Source: Veillonella sp. 3310
GTDB taxonomy: Bacteria; Bacillota; Negativicutes; Veillonellales; Veillonellaceae
DNA length: 64,000 nt
Direction of reading: 5' to 3'
NCBI RefSeq assembly: GCF_003999875.1
Contig: NZ_RQVJ01000001.1
Location: forward strand, 372,001-436,000
Shown here in pieces: positions 52,600-62,327 of this stretch (positions are counted from its first letter, which is position 1; each line of letters starts with the position of its first letter). A program made the translations under genes and the position numbers. The notes beneath the pieces were generated by a model. That model was not told the DNA's origin. It saw only the letters and a program-made list of their open reading frames with translations, and ran no database searches.

Positions 52600-52705
52600 T
52601 CTATCGGCATATCTGTATACCTATGTATGTCTGTATCTGTATCTCTATACATATGTGTATCTGTATACATAGGTTTGTCTGTATCTGTATATGCGTATAT
52701 ATCTA
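52600..52705. repeat. Low-complexity TATCTGTAT repeats with inverted repeat
   Basis: About 100 bases made of imperfect copies of TCTGTATC and TATACATA. They include a duplicated GTCTGTATCTGTAT (about 52637 and 52677) and the inverted pair ACCTATGTAT...ATACATAGGT. No coding frame is seen. Confidence 0.6.
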
Positions 52706-52757
52706 GTACACTAGCCTCTTCTGTTGAAATATTGATATGTATTTCTAATGGATAGCT

Positions 52758-52786
52758 TTTACATATTAGATGTTTAGTTGTATAAT
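52758..52786 (+). promoter_or_regulatory. gltS promoter
   Basis: TTTACA (52758-52763), 17 bp, TATAAT (52781-52786). The ~90-base leader contains a 7-bp hairpin (CCTATGC, CCTT, GCATAGG; 52837-52854) ending just before the ribosome site AGGAGG. Confidence 0.75.
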
Positions 52787-52882
52787 AGGAGGGTATTATT
52801 TCAGACTATCTCACTATGATTTTGATTCAAGTGAATCCTATGCCCTTGCATAGGCTATGTATCTAAAGTTAGGAGGCATTTC

Positions 52883-54064
52883 ATGGCATCGTCATACATG
52901 CTACAATTACACCTTGGCGCCGTAGAAACGGTCATACTCTCACTGTTTTCCTTTTTACTGGGTACCTTTATGCACAAGCACATCAATATCTTGCATCGTT
53001 GGGCTATCCCAGTACCTGCTATTGGCGGTTTAACCGTAGCAGTGCTTGTATTTCTATTACAAATTTCTGGTCTTATCCTAATCACTTTAGACAAAGCTGT
53101 TCTCGTTCCCGCTATGGTGGCATTCTTCGCCACTATGGGGCTAGTAGCGCCCGTGCAAATTTGTACATCTTCTCTGAAAGCCATCCCTCGCTACTGGGGT
53201 ATGAGTACTTTACTTGTGATTATGCAAATTAGCATTGGCTTAGGACTAGCGAGTCTATTCGGATTGGACAAACACTATGCCATTTTATTGGGCTCTTTAT
53301 CTCTTGAAAGTAGTTACAACTTTGTCTCTGCCTTAGGTCATGATTTAGGGAATGCATTAAATGGTGAGACGGTAGCGCATGGGATCATTGCTTTCACTAC
53401 TATTATCGGCGTGTTCATCGGCGGTCCTATGGGACAATATTTAATCGAAAAGTTCAATCGCTATGAAACAGCTCCACCGCCACCAGATTCCCCAGCACCC
53501 ACACCGGTTGGCATTATTGTTAACTTATTGTTAGTTCTTATCTGTGTCAGCATCGGTATCGGCGGTTCCCATTACTTATTAGATACCTTCGGATTACATA
53601 TTCCTACGTTCATCGTATCTATGTTATTGGCCATTGCTATCCGCAACGGTGGTGATGCAATGGGGCAAACTTTCATCAATTCCAAAGCCATTGCCTTATT
53701 CAGCCAAATTAGCATTACTATCTTCTTAACTACTGTGTTCATGAGCGTCCCTGTAATCGCATTACGATCTTTGACAGGACCAATGCTTGTGATTCTGGTT
53801 GTACAAGTGATTGCGATTATTCTATTCACACGATTCATCGTATTTCCTGTGCTCTGCAAAGATTACGACGGTGTTGTCATCGGCGCCGCTCTCCTTGGTC
53901 ACGGCTTAGGCATCACACCAAACACGGTAGCAACCATCGCTACCCTCGGTGGTCGCTACAGAAAATCTGTGAAAGCTTTCCTAGTTGTTCCCATTACAGC
54001 TACTGTACTAATCAATGTGTTCGGTATTCCTATCTTGCATTGGATTATGCAGTTCTACTGGTAA
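52883..54064 (+). CDS. gltS: Sodium/glutamate symporter GltS
   Basis: 393 residues with two inverted halves of about five membrane helices. GltS-type features are visible: VPAIGGLTVAV, GLDKHYAILLGSLSLESSYNF (re-entrant region, first repeat) and GAALLGHGLGITPNTVATIATLGGRY (second repeat), all shown by parts. It imports glutamate with sodium. AGGAGG precedes the ATG. A strong hairpin follows. Confidence 0.9.
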   Translation: MASSYMLQLHLGAVETVILSLFSFLLGTFMHKHINILHRWAIPVPAIGGLTVAVLVFLLQISGLILITLDKAVLVPAMVAFFATMGLVAPVQICTSSLKAIPRYWGMSTLLVIMQISIGLGLASLFGLDKHYAILLGSLSLESSYNFVSALGHDLGNALNGETVAHGIIAFTTIIGVFIGGPMGQYLIEKFNRYETAPPPPDSPAPTPVGIIVNLLLVLICVSIGIGGSHYLLDTFGLHIPTFIVSMLLAIAIRNGGDAMGQTFINSKAIALFSQISITIFLTTVFMSVPVIALRSLTGPMLVILVVQVIAIILFTRFIVFPVLCKDYDGVVIGAALLGHGLGITPNTVATIATLGGRYRKSVKAFLVVPITATVLINVFGIPILHWIMQFYW

Positions 54065-54105
54065 ATTAAATTTTCCCACACTAAATTTAAAATTATTTAA
54101 TACAT

Positions 54106-54145
54106 ATACCTCAACCTACTTTGTTAGGTTGGGGTATTCTTATTA
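54106..54145 (+). terminator. Terminator after gltS
   Basis: 13-bp stem with one wobble (ATACCTCAACCTA with TAGGTTGGGGTAT), a 6-base loop and TCTTATTA tail. Confidence 0.75.
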
Positions 54146-54241
54146 TGTACTGCATACTATTGAGACTAACACACTACATATGTAAAACATCAGATTTTTC
54201 ATTATATCCCCATGCTATAACAATTACTGTAGACTATATAT

Positions 54242-54287
54242 AAAAATAGAGGAAAGTTGATACTTTTTAATCAACTTTCCTCTATTT
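54242..54287 (-). terminator. Terminator after gntP
   Basis: A 17-bp stem (AAATAGAGGAAAGTTGA 54244-54260 with its complement 54271-54287) followed on the minus strand by TTTTTATATA. About 65 bases after the gntP stop; the rest of 54146-54353 shows no gene. Confidence 0.85.
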
Positions 54288-54353
54288 CATTTGTGGGCTA
54301 TTTTATTACAGCCCTTTTTTATCACATATGTACTTATCATCTCATGATTATAA

Positions 54354-55673
54354 TTATAAGAATAAATTAATGATTTCTACACCAATTAATCCACATACAG
54401 CAATCACTGTTTCCACCATACACCAAGAGCGCAATGTTTGTTTTACAGACAATCCGAAGAATTCTTTGAACAACCAGAATCCTGGGTCATTTGGTGGGCT
54501 AAAGAATACTGAACCAGCACCGACTGCGATTACCATCAATTCAGGACTTACACCTGTTAATGGAATCAATGGAGCTACGATACCACCAGCTGTCATGGCT
54601 GCCACGGTAGCAGAGCCAACAGCAATACGAATCACCACAGCAATTAACCAAGCTAATACTAGTGGAGATACATTCACTTGCATCACTAGTTCACCAATAT
54701 AAGTACCCACACCGCTATCGATTAATACTTGTTTTAAGGCTCCACCAGCACCTACAACGAATAAAATCATAGCTACTGTTAAAATTGCTTTTTCAGAAGT
54801 AGCCATAATCTCTTTCATAGATTTGCCTCGAGCGAAGCCAAATGTATAGAAGGCAATGATCAAGGAAATTGTTAATGCCACAGATGGATCGCCAATGAAA
54901 TTAAGTATGACCATCACCGGAGATGCTTTTGGCAAGTTCATCATTTTACCGATAGCTGTCGCTGCCATCAAGATAACTGGTACTAAGGCAGTAAAGATGG
55001 ATACTCCAAAGGATGGCATTTCTTCTTCTGTGAATTCTTTATCATTGTGAAGACCTTCTGGGATATCTGTTTTAATATCTTTCACCGTATTGTACAATAA
55101 TGGACCTGCCAAAATAACTGTAGGAATACCGATTAAGATACCATATACCAACGTTAATCCAATATCTGCATTAAATAATACAGAAATTGCTGTCGGACCT
55201 GGATGTGGCGGTAAGAAACCATGTGTTACAGATAAGGCTGCTACCATTGGCATACCTACTTCTAATAATGGAATATCTGCAGATTTAGCAATAGTAAAGA
55301 TTAAAGGAATCAATAAGACGAAGCCAATTTCATAGAATAAAGCAATCCCTACAATGAATCCAGTTAAACATACAGCCCATCTTACATTGTTACGACCAAA
55401 CATATTAATCAAGGTAGTCGCTATACGTTGTGCTCCACCGCTATCGGCCATCAATTTACCTAAAATAGCGCCAAAACCTACTACGATGGTTAAGCCCCCT
55501 AAGGTAGCTCCTAAGCCTTTTTGAATAGTTGGGAAAATCTTATCGATAGGCAATCCCTCTCCAAAGGCTAATAATACACAGACTAATAGCAATGATAAAA
55601 AGCTATTCATCTTTACTTTTACAATTAGGAAAAATAGTAAAATAATTCCTAATGCGAGAATAATTAATGGCAT
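54354..55673 (-). CDS. gntP: Gluconate:H+ symporter GntP
   Basis: 439 residues, about 12 membrane helices. GntP family signatures: GLGATLGGLTIVVGFGAILGKLMADSGGA (in parts: GGLTIVVGFGA), HGFLPPHPGPTAI, and VGAGSVFFSPPNDPGFW. It imports gluconate, which GntK phosphorylates. AAAGGAG lies before the ATG; 17 bases after gntK. Confidence 0.92.
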   Translation of the reverse strand: MPLIILALGIILLFFLIVKVKMNSFLSLLLVCVLLAFGEGLPIDKIFPTIQKGLGATLGGLTIVVGFGAILGKLMADSGGAQRIATTLINMFGRNNVRWAVCLTGFIVGIALFYEIGFVLLIPLIFTIAKSADIPLLEVGMPMVAALSVTHGFLPPHPGPTAISVLFNADIGLTLVYGILIGIPTVILAGPLLYNTVKDIKTDIPEGLHNDKEFTEEEMPSFGVSIFTALVPVILMAATAIGKMMNLPKASPVMVILNFIGDPSVALTISLIIAFYTFGFARGKSMKEIMATSEKAILTVAMILFVVGAGGALKQVLIDSGVGTYIGELVMQVNVSPLVLAWLIAVVIRIAVGSATVAAMTAGGIVAPLIPLTGVSPELMVIAVGAGSVFFSPPNDPGFWLFKEFFGLSVKQTLRSWCMVETVIAVCGLIGVEIINLFL

Positions 55674-55690
55674 GTAAGTCTCCTTTCTAA

Positions 55691-57244
55691 TTATAAACGA
55701 CTAAACGGATGTTCCTTTTGGAACTGAACAAGACGTGCCAAATCGTCTTTCATATGAATATACAAACTTTCATAAATAGAGAAAAGTTCGTCATATACCG
55801 CTTGATTCTGCTCCTTAGGGTGATAGATACATTCGGGCTGTACTAACTCAGCTGTATCTTTAATATCTGATAAAGTGCCATCAGAAATAAACCCTAATAC
55901 AGCGGCACCAAAGGAGGCGCCTTCACTATTATTTGGTAAGGTGATATGTTCACCGAATATATCACTCATAATTTGTACCCATAATTCAGATTTAGTGAAA
56001 GAACCACTAATACGGATATCTTTCACATCTTCAAACTCACGTAATGCATCAAGAACAAAACGTAAGCTATAACAAATGCCTTCCATTGTGGCACGAATCA
56101 TGTAAGATCGACTATGATTTAAGGATAAGCCTACGAATGCACCACGCAAATCTGAGTTCCAGTACGGAGCTCTTTCGCCAGTAAAATATGGCATTAATAG
56201 CAATCCACCAGATCCAGCTGGTACATGTCTTGCTTTCATGGTCATTAAATCATAAGGGTCCACCGATAATTGTTCCATTTGGGAGCCATGATAATGGAGA
56301 ATCCGATCACGCATCCAACGCAAAATCATACCGCCATTGTTGATAGCTCCGCCAGCCACCCACATGGTATCTGTTAAATTATAGCACCATGTACGACCTT
56401 TAGGATCCATTTGCGGCTTTTCTGTAAGCATGCGTATCGCACCAGATGTACCTATGGTCGCACTTAACTGCCCTTTCGACACAGCGCCAATACCTACATT
56501 CACCAGTACTCCATCCGTAGCACCGATGACAACAGGTGTATTCACAGGTAACCCTAAACGCTCTGCTACGTTAGCTAGTAACTTACCACTATATGTAGTG
56601 GATACTACCTTAGGCAGTTGCTCTTCTTGAATCCCTACATAGTCTAAAATCTCAGGGTCCCAAGTTTCTGTAAAGGCATTAAATAAACCAGAACTAGAGG
56701 CTACAGACTTATCTGTGACCCATTCTCCTGTCATCAACCGGAACATGTAATCTTTAATAGATCCAATATGAGCCATGCGATCAAAGATTTCAGGTTGATT
56801 TTCTTTGACCCATATGATTTTAGCCAATGGATAGGATGCATGTAAAGGGCAGCCTGTTCTAAAGTAGAATTGTTTGCACGCTTCGTTTTGTTCCATGCGG
56901 TGTACAATGTTGGAACTTCTGCTATCTGCCCAGGTAATCATATTCCCTAATAAGTCAAACTGTTCATCTTGAGGAATAAAACTATGCATGACTGAACTCA
57001 AAGCAATTCCGGATATGGTGACAAGTTTATATTGTAACTCTTTAACCACTCCAGCAATGACTTCTTCTGCCGCATCATAAATCTGTTGAGGATTCTGTTC
57101 TGCTCGATCATATTGTGGTGTTTCTAATGGATAAAAAGCATCTCGTACAGCTACTGATTTACCTTGTGCTGTATATGCCATAGCACGTACGCCTGTTGTA
57201 CCCACATCAACGCCTATCCATACTGCTTCTCTAACTTCTGACAT
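55691..57244 (-). CDS. gntK: Gluconokinase, FGGY family
   Basis: 517 residues. FGGY-kinase elements: GVDVGTTGVRAMAY phosphate loop, ALSSVMHSFI, WADSRS, IGATDGVLVNVG, GTSGAIRML, and the C-terminal GSFTKSELWVQIMSDIFG. Pairing with gntP makes gluconate the probable substrate; xylulokinase or related sugars are alternatives. AGGAGG precedes the ATG. Only 12 bases separate it from polC on the same strand. Confidence 0.85.
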   Translation of the reverse strand: MSEVREAVWIGVDVGTTGVRAMAYTAQGKSVAVRDAFYPLETPQYDRAEQNPQQIYDAAEEVIAGVVKELQYKLVTISGIALSSVMHSFIPQDEQFDLLGNMITWADSRSSNIVHRMEQNEACKQFYFRTGCPLHASYPLAKIIWVKENQPEIFDRMAHIGSIKDYMFRLMTGEWVTDKSVASSSGLFNAFTETWDPEILDYVGIQEEQLPKVVSTTYSGKLLANVAERLGLPVNTPVVIGATDGVLVNVGIGAVSKGQLSATIGTSGAIRMLTEKPQMDPKGRTWCYNLTDTMWVAGGAINNGGMILRWMRDRILHYHGSQMEQLSVDPYDLMTMKARHVPAGSGGLLLMPYFTGERAPYWNSDLRGAFVGLSLNHSRSYMIRATMEGICYSLRFVLDALREFEDVKDIRISGSFTKSELWVQIMSDIFGEHITLPNNSEGASFGAAVLGFISDGTLSDIKDTAELVQPECIYHPKEQNQAVYDELFSIYESLYIHMKDDLARLVQFQKEHPFSRL

Positions 57245-57256
57245 ATATACCTCCTA

Positions 57257-60200
57257 TCATCCAAATAAACTCATTTGTTCGTCTTCTGGTAAGTCACCTA
57301 AGCAATCTAATTCTACCATGCGATTCGCAATGGTTTGAGACATTTTTGTACGTCTTCGCAAATCTTTAATAGATAAAAACTCCGCTTGTTCTCGTTCTTC
57401 TACGATGGCATCCGCTACCTTTTCGCCTAAACTAGTAACAGCCACAAATGGCGGTAATAAAGATGTTTCATCTTTAATCATAAAGCGCCTTGCTTGTGAT
57501 TTGTATAACTCTACATTGGCGAAAGAGTAGCCTCGCTGTTTCATTTCCAAGGATACCTCTAAAGCAGACATCAAATCCTTTTCCTTTGGCGATGCTTCGT
57601 ACTTAGCAGCTAACGCTTTCAACCGTTTAAATTCTTGTTGTTGCTCTTCTAAGGAACCCATCATAATTTTTAAATCAAAAGCTTTCGCCCGAATAGAAAA
57701 GTATGATGCATAAAATGCCAATGGATAATTAATCTTATACCAAGCAATGCGGAATGCCATCATAACGTAAGCCACTGCATGGGCCCGAGGGAATAGATAG
57801 GAAATCTTTTTACAAGATCCAATAAACCACTCCGGCACTTGCGCTGCTCGCATTTGGTCTTCATAATCTGTTTGAGCAATCCCCTCTTTATTACGCTTTT
57901 CGATACCTTTCCCTTTACGCACATTTTCCATGACGGAAAAGGCTACATTATCTGCTACCCCATGGTTGCGCAAAAAGTTCATAATGTCATCACGGGTAGA
58001 GATAGCTTCATTCAATTTGCATGTTCCCGTTTTTATCAAAGTTTGTGCATTATCTACCCATACATTGGTACCATGGGAGAAACCAGAAATCCGCACTAAG
58101 TCCGAAAAAGTTTGTGGCTTAGAATCTTCTAGCATGGCCCGTACGAACCCAGTACCTGATTCAGGTACTGCCAAGGTCGCCACTTTATCCCCTTGCAATT
58201 GAGCTGGTGTCAGGCCTAATGCTTTCGTTGATGAGAATAAGCTTAATGTAGCAGGATCATCAAAAGGAATACTCGTAGACGGAATACCCGTCATATCTTC
58301 CAACATACGGATAATCGTAGGATCATCATGACCCAGTATATCTAGTTTGGTCATACGACCTTCAATAGAATGATAGTCAAAGTGTGTAGTAATAATACCA
58401 CTTTCTTTTTTATTCGCAGGATATTGAACGGGTGTGAAATGATGTACATCCATATCTCGAGGGCAAACCATAATGCCTCCCGGATGCTGACCAGTAGTAT
58501 TCTTTACTTTCGTAAAGCCTGTGGATAACTTTTCAATAAAGCCTCGCCGTTTTTGTAAGTCATTGACATCCGCATATTTGTAGGCGTAGCCAATAGCCGT
58601 TTTATCTGCAATGGTACCTATTGTTCCCGCTCTAAATACATTGTCTCGTCCGAACAATTCTTCCGTATATTTATGGGCACGACCTTGGTAATCACCAGAG
58701 AAGTTCAAGTCAATATCTGGCACTTTATCTCCGTGGAATCCCATAAAGATGGCAAAGGGAATATCGTGTCCATTGGCGATAAGTGGCGTACCGCACTCAG
58801 GGCAATTACGACGCGGTAAGTCAAAGCCCCCTGCATATTCCCCTTTTAAATAAAACTCACTCCACTTACATTCTGGACACACATAATGCGGTTCCAGTGG
58901 ATTTACTTCCGTAATATCTGCCATGGTGGCTACGAAGGAAGACCCTACGGAACCACGGGAGCCTACTAAATACCCATCATCTAAAGATTTTTTTACTAAT
59001 TTATGAGCGATATAATACAACACGCCGAAACCATTGCCGATAATACTTTTAAGCTCATAATCTAAGCGGTCCTGCACTGTTTTTGGCAAAGGATCTCCAT
59101 AGATAGACTTCGCTTTAGCATAGCACATATCTTCCAAGGCTTTGTCGGCCCCTTCGATTTTCGGAGAATACGTACCATTTGGAATAGGTATGATATAATC
59201 TATACTTTGTTCCAATGCTCTGGTATTGGTGACTACCACTTGGTAAGCAATGTCTTCTCCTAAGTAGGCAAACTCTTCCAACATTTCATCGGTAGTACGC
59301 ATATGCTGATCCGCTTTGTCTTTGGCATCTTTCACACCGCTCGCTGTGAGCATGATTTCACGATACATCTTGTCTTTAGGGTCCATATAATGCACATTCC
59401 CTGTAGCTACTACAGGCATTTGCAACGTCTCCCCTAAAGTAACAATACGACGATTTATGTCTTTTAAGTCCTCCTCATGTTTTAACAAGCCTTCTTTAAT
59501 AAAGCTCTTGTAATTATCATGGGGTTGAATTTCTAGGTAATCATAAAACTTAGCAATCTCTTGCAAGTCTTCATCGGTGGCACCATGCGCTATAGCTTGA
59601 ATTAATTCTCCAGATTTACAAGATGTTCCTATAAGAATCCCTTCACGATGATCTTCAATGACAGCTCTTGGCAATCTTGGGTACTCATCAAAATAGTTTA
59701 AATGGCTTATGGAAATCATCTTATACAGATTCCGCAAACCTACCATATTTTTTGCAAATATAATGATATGATGTGGTATGGCTTGGTCCTCTTTTTCAAT
59801 CAAATAGGCCTCTACACCATAGAGAATCTTCACACCTTTTTCCAAAGAATAGGCCTGAGCTTCTGGAAATGCTTGTACCACCCCATGGTCGGTAATCGCT
59901 ACCGCTGGATGTCCCCAATCTTTCACACGATTTACAATGTCTTTCACTGCTACCAAAGCATTTTTCTCTGACATTTTCGTATGTAAGTGAAGTTCTACCC
60001 TTGTTTCCTCATGGGTATCTGTGCGTTTTGCATTATCCGTATCCTCCACAGGACGGATGGAATCCATATTTAACACATAGTCTCGTACAAATTGCTCATC
60101 ATAGATGACTTCCCCTTTAATTTGCACCTTCCCAACAGATTTTAAAATTTTTAATAACTTTGGTCCATCTTCAGAAGGGCTGGTGAATCGCTTAATAGCC

Positions 60201-60955
60201 AAACTATTATGATCATCCACTAGATGCCCTGTAATAATATACCGTTTTTTGGGCTCCTCACCTTTTTCACGAGCTTTTTGTACAGCCTTGCTATCTTCCT
60301 TAGGGCGAATTTCTCGTATATCCAAACTGTGAAAGTACCCAGAGATAACAACGTTTTCTCCAGTTCTCACAAAGAAATCATCTGTGCGATGCGTGTCTGC
60401 CTCATCAAAAGCTGGTCCTAACAACATCCCATCTTCCGTGGTTAGCTTTCGTCTCCGCATAGGATAGGCAGAATTACCCGCCGCCGTTGAAGTCGCAGTA
60501 TTAGGACGATCTATGACCACTGGTGCATCATACAAAACATCATAATCCGATGATGTTTTGATCGTGCCATCCTTACCTACATAGAGCTCCATTTCATCGA
60601 ATCGATTCTCTTCATCCATGTCCCAATAGATATCGTAATCTGCTACTTCATTCGCTTGTTGCAAAAAAAGATACTCTGTATCTTCTAGCCCTTTATCATC
60701 TATATTAGACACAAAAGGAGTCCCTTCTGTTCCATTAGGTATACGAGTAAGAACAATTTGGTTCCTAAAATCCTCTGTATCTACAAGTTCATAAGTGCAA
60801 CCAATACTGTGACAGATTTCTTCAATGCGTGCTTGTACTGCCTTATCTAAGGCTCCTATCGACTGAGAACCAAATATATGCAATTTTCCGTTTTTTAAAT
60901 AAAAGTGAAAGTCTACTTTAGACTCTCCCTTTAGTACCATATGATAACATTTCAT
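57257..60955 (-). CDS. polC: DNA polymerase III PolC lacking the exonuclease insertion
   Basis: 1232 residues; PolC is usually about 1430. Order: N-terminal domain (1-190), OB domain (about 195-305), PHP (HLHTKMSEKNAL at 322-333, AITDHGVVQAFPEA), then polymerase palm (GFHGDKVPDIDLNFSGDYQ in parts; the zinc module CPEC...CPEC), finger and C-terminal helices. At about residue 386 the PHP runs straight on (YGVEAYLIEKEDQAIPHHII) where a 3'-5' exonuclease of the DnaQ type (DTETTGL...) normally interrupts it. No such motif is present anywhere in the chain. Gram-positive-type replicative polymerase. Confidence 0.93.
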   Translation of the reverse strand: MKCYHMVLKGESKVDFHFYLKNGKLHIFGSQSIGALDKAVQARIEEICHSIGCTYELVDTEDFRNQIVLTRIPNGTEGTPFVSNIDDKGLEDTEYLFLQQANEVADYDIYWDMDEENRFDEMELYVGKDGTIKTSSDYDVLYDAPVVIDRPNTATSTAAGNSAYPMRRRKLTTEDGMLLGPAFDEADTHRTDDFFVRTGENVVISGYFHSLDIREIRPKEDSKAVQKAREKGEEPKKRYIITGHLVDDHNSLAIKRFTSPSEDGPKLLKILKSVGKVQIKGEVIYDEQFVRDYVLNMDSIRPVEDTDNAKRTDTHEETRVELHLHTKMSEKNALVAVKDIVNRVKDWGHPAVAITDHGVVQAFPEAQAYSLEKGVKILYGVEAYLIEKEDQAIPHHIIIFAKNMVGLRNLYKMISISHLNYFDEYPRLPRAVIEDHREGILIGTSCKSGELIQAIAHGATDEDLQEIAKFYDYLEIQPHDNYKSFIKEGLLKHEEDLKDINRRIVTLGETLQMPVVATGNVHYMDPKDKMYREIMLTASGVKDAKDKADQHMRTTDEMLEEFAYLGEDIAYQVVVTNTRALEQSIDYIIPIPNGTYSPKIEGADKALEDMCYAKAKSIYGDPLPKTVQDRLDYELKSIIGNGFGVLYYIAHKLVKKSLDDGYLVGSRGSVGSSFVATMADITEVNPLEPHYVCPECKWSEFYLKGEYAGGFDLPRRNCPECGTPLIANGHDIPFAIFMGFHGDKVPDIDLNFSGDYQGRAHKYTEELFGRDNVFRAGTIGTIADKTAIGYAYKYADVNDLQKRRGFIEKLSTGFTKVKNTTGQHPGGIMVCPRDMDVHHFTPVQYPANKKESGIITTHFDYHSIEGRMTKLDILGHDDPTIIRMLEDMTGIPSTSIPFDDPATLSLFSSTKALGLTPAQLQGDKVATLAVPESGTGFVRAMLEDSKPQTFSDLVRISGFSHGTNVWVDNAQTLIKTGTCKLNEAISTRDDIMNFLRNHGVADNVAFSVMENVRKGKGIEKRNKEGIAQTDYEDQMRAAQVPEWFIGSCKKISYLFPRAHAVAYVMMAFRIAWYKINYPLAFYASYFSIRAKAFDLKIMMGSLEEQQQEFKRLKALAAKYEASPKEKDLMSALEVSLEMKQRGYSFANVELYKSQARRFMIKDETSLLPPFVAVTSLGEKVADAIVEEREQAEFLSIKDLRRRTKMSQTIANRMVELDCLGDLPEDEQMSLFG

Positions 60956-60967
60956 AGTACGTCTCCC

Positions 60968-62320
60968 TTACGGATTTGACTTCACCGGTTCAGCGTTAGC
61001 TTTTTTCACCACATTAGGTCCTGTGACAACGACACGATCCACTGGCTCATAATAAGAATTAAATGTATACGTAGAAGATCGACCATCACCATACACAATG
61101 GTTCTTGTTGTATCTACGGAAATTCCCTCATGACCAGCTTCTTCAATAGTTTTTTCTTTCACAGTATCATCGATTTTTTCTACCTTTTTATTAGGAATTT
61201 TCTGTTCTCTACCTTTCGTAATCGTTACAGACTGTGGTACATCCTCCTTAGCTCCTAATATGGTAATGGTCACGTAACCAGCACCTTCTTCGGCAATCAC
61301 ATAGATAGGATGGGAATAAGGATTTTTAAACTGAAAGTCTATATAGCCCCACGCCACAGTAGCATCTAACCCAACTGGAATATAGGACACTGGTGCAAAA
61401 TGCGTATCACGTTCTACAATATCCATACCAGATAATAATGCCGTATTGAACAAGGTAGAACTTACTTGGCAGATACCGCCACCAATACCTGGCACTAATC
61501 GCCCGCCCATAAATACAGGCGCATCATCATAGCCCGCTTCAGGAGTACGTTCTCCTACCACTTGATTGAAGGAGAAAATACCACCTGTAGGAATAAAGGT
61601 TTGATGAATTTTTTGCGATGCTAAATGAATATTATGAGCTCGACTTGTATTAGATCCATCAAAATACGTCGTAAAAGACCCTAATATGGACGTGATAGAC
61701 ACTAAATCTTTATCTGTAATCGTAGGCTGTGCAGACTCATTAATAACAAGTTCTAAAGTCTCTACCTTACCTTCTTGCAGTTGTTCTTGCAATCGCTTCA
61801 TAGTAGCTATCACATCTAACTTACGACCTACCTTAGCAGGCTGATGTACAACTTTATTACCCTCAAGGGTAATCGTTGCATTAGTTCCTACTTGTCCCAT
61901 AGCCTTAGCATAATTCAAAAAATACGACTCAGCCATAGGTCCATCAACTTTATAGCGAATGTTCATCTCCTTTCCATGGAGCAACGCATCCACTCGGTGC
62001 ATGACATAAGTCATGACATCACTTTCATAGCCATAATCCATTACATCAGTGACAGTTCCTATTCTATCTATGGTAATTCCTAAATCCGCTAGATGAATAG
62101 TTGTTTCTTTTCCCTTGGGACCCACTATACGAATCGATTGTGATTGTGTATTCCGCTCTTGTAAGTAGCTATCTACTTCATCCATGCTTTGATGGGATAG
62201 ACTATGACCGTCTATAGTTAATCCATAAATAGTCTTTCCTGTAGGCCATGCAAGCCCTGTTACAGCTCCTCCCACGACAGCTACTAAGGCTGCCACAGTG
62301 GCAATATACTTTCCTTTCAT
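60968..62320 (-). CDS. VanW-family protein with G5 domain
   Basis: 450 residues from ATG 62320 (TAGGAG eight bases upstream). A signal anchor (about 5-25), a peptidoglycan-binding-like region, then the VanW core (YDDAPVFMGGRLVPGIGGGICQVSSTLFN, in parts GIGGGICQVSSTL; VDATVAWGYIDFQFKN as DATVAWGYIDFQFKN) and a C-terminal G5-like domain (PNKKVEKIDDTVKE...). VanW proteins are envelope proteins of unknown catalytic role. Between holA and polC; the start lies just inside the end of holA. Confidence 0.9.
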   Translation of the reverse strand: MKGKYIATVAALVAVVGGAVTGLAWPTGKTIYGLTIDGHSLSHQSMDEVDSYLQERNTQSQSIRIVGPKGKETTIHLADLGITIDRIGTVTDVMDYGYESDVMTYVMHRVDALLHGKEMNIRYKVDGPMAESYFLNYAKAMGQVGTNATITLEGNKVVHQPAKVGRKLDVIATMKRLQEQLQEGKVETLELVINESAQPTITDKDLVSITSILGSFTTYFDGSNTSRAHNIHLASQKIHQTFIPTGGIFSFNQVVGERTPEAGYDDAPVFMGGRLVPGIGGGICQVSSTLFNTALLSGMDIVERDTHFAPVSYIPVGLDATVAWGYIDFQFKNPYSHPIYVIAEEGAGYVTITILGAKEDVPQSVTITKGREQKIPNKKVEKIDDTVKEKTIEEAGHEGISVDTTRTIVYGDGRSSTYTFNSYYEPVDRVVVTGPNVVKKANAEPVKSNP

Positions 62321-62327
62321 ACTTCTC

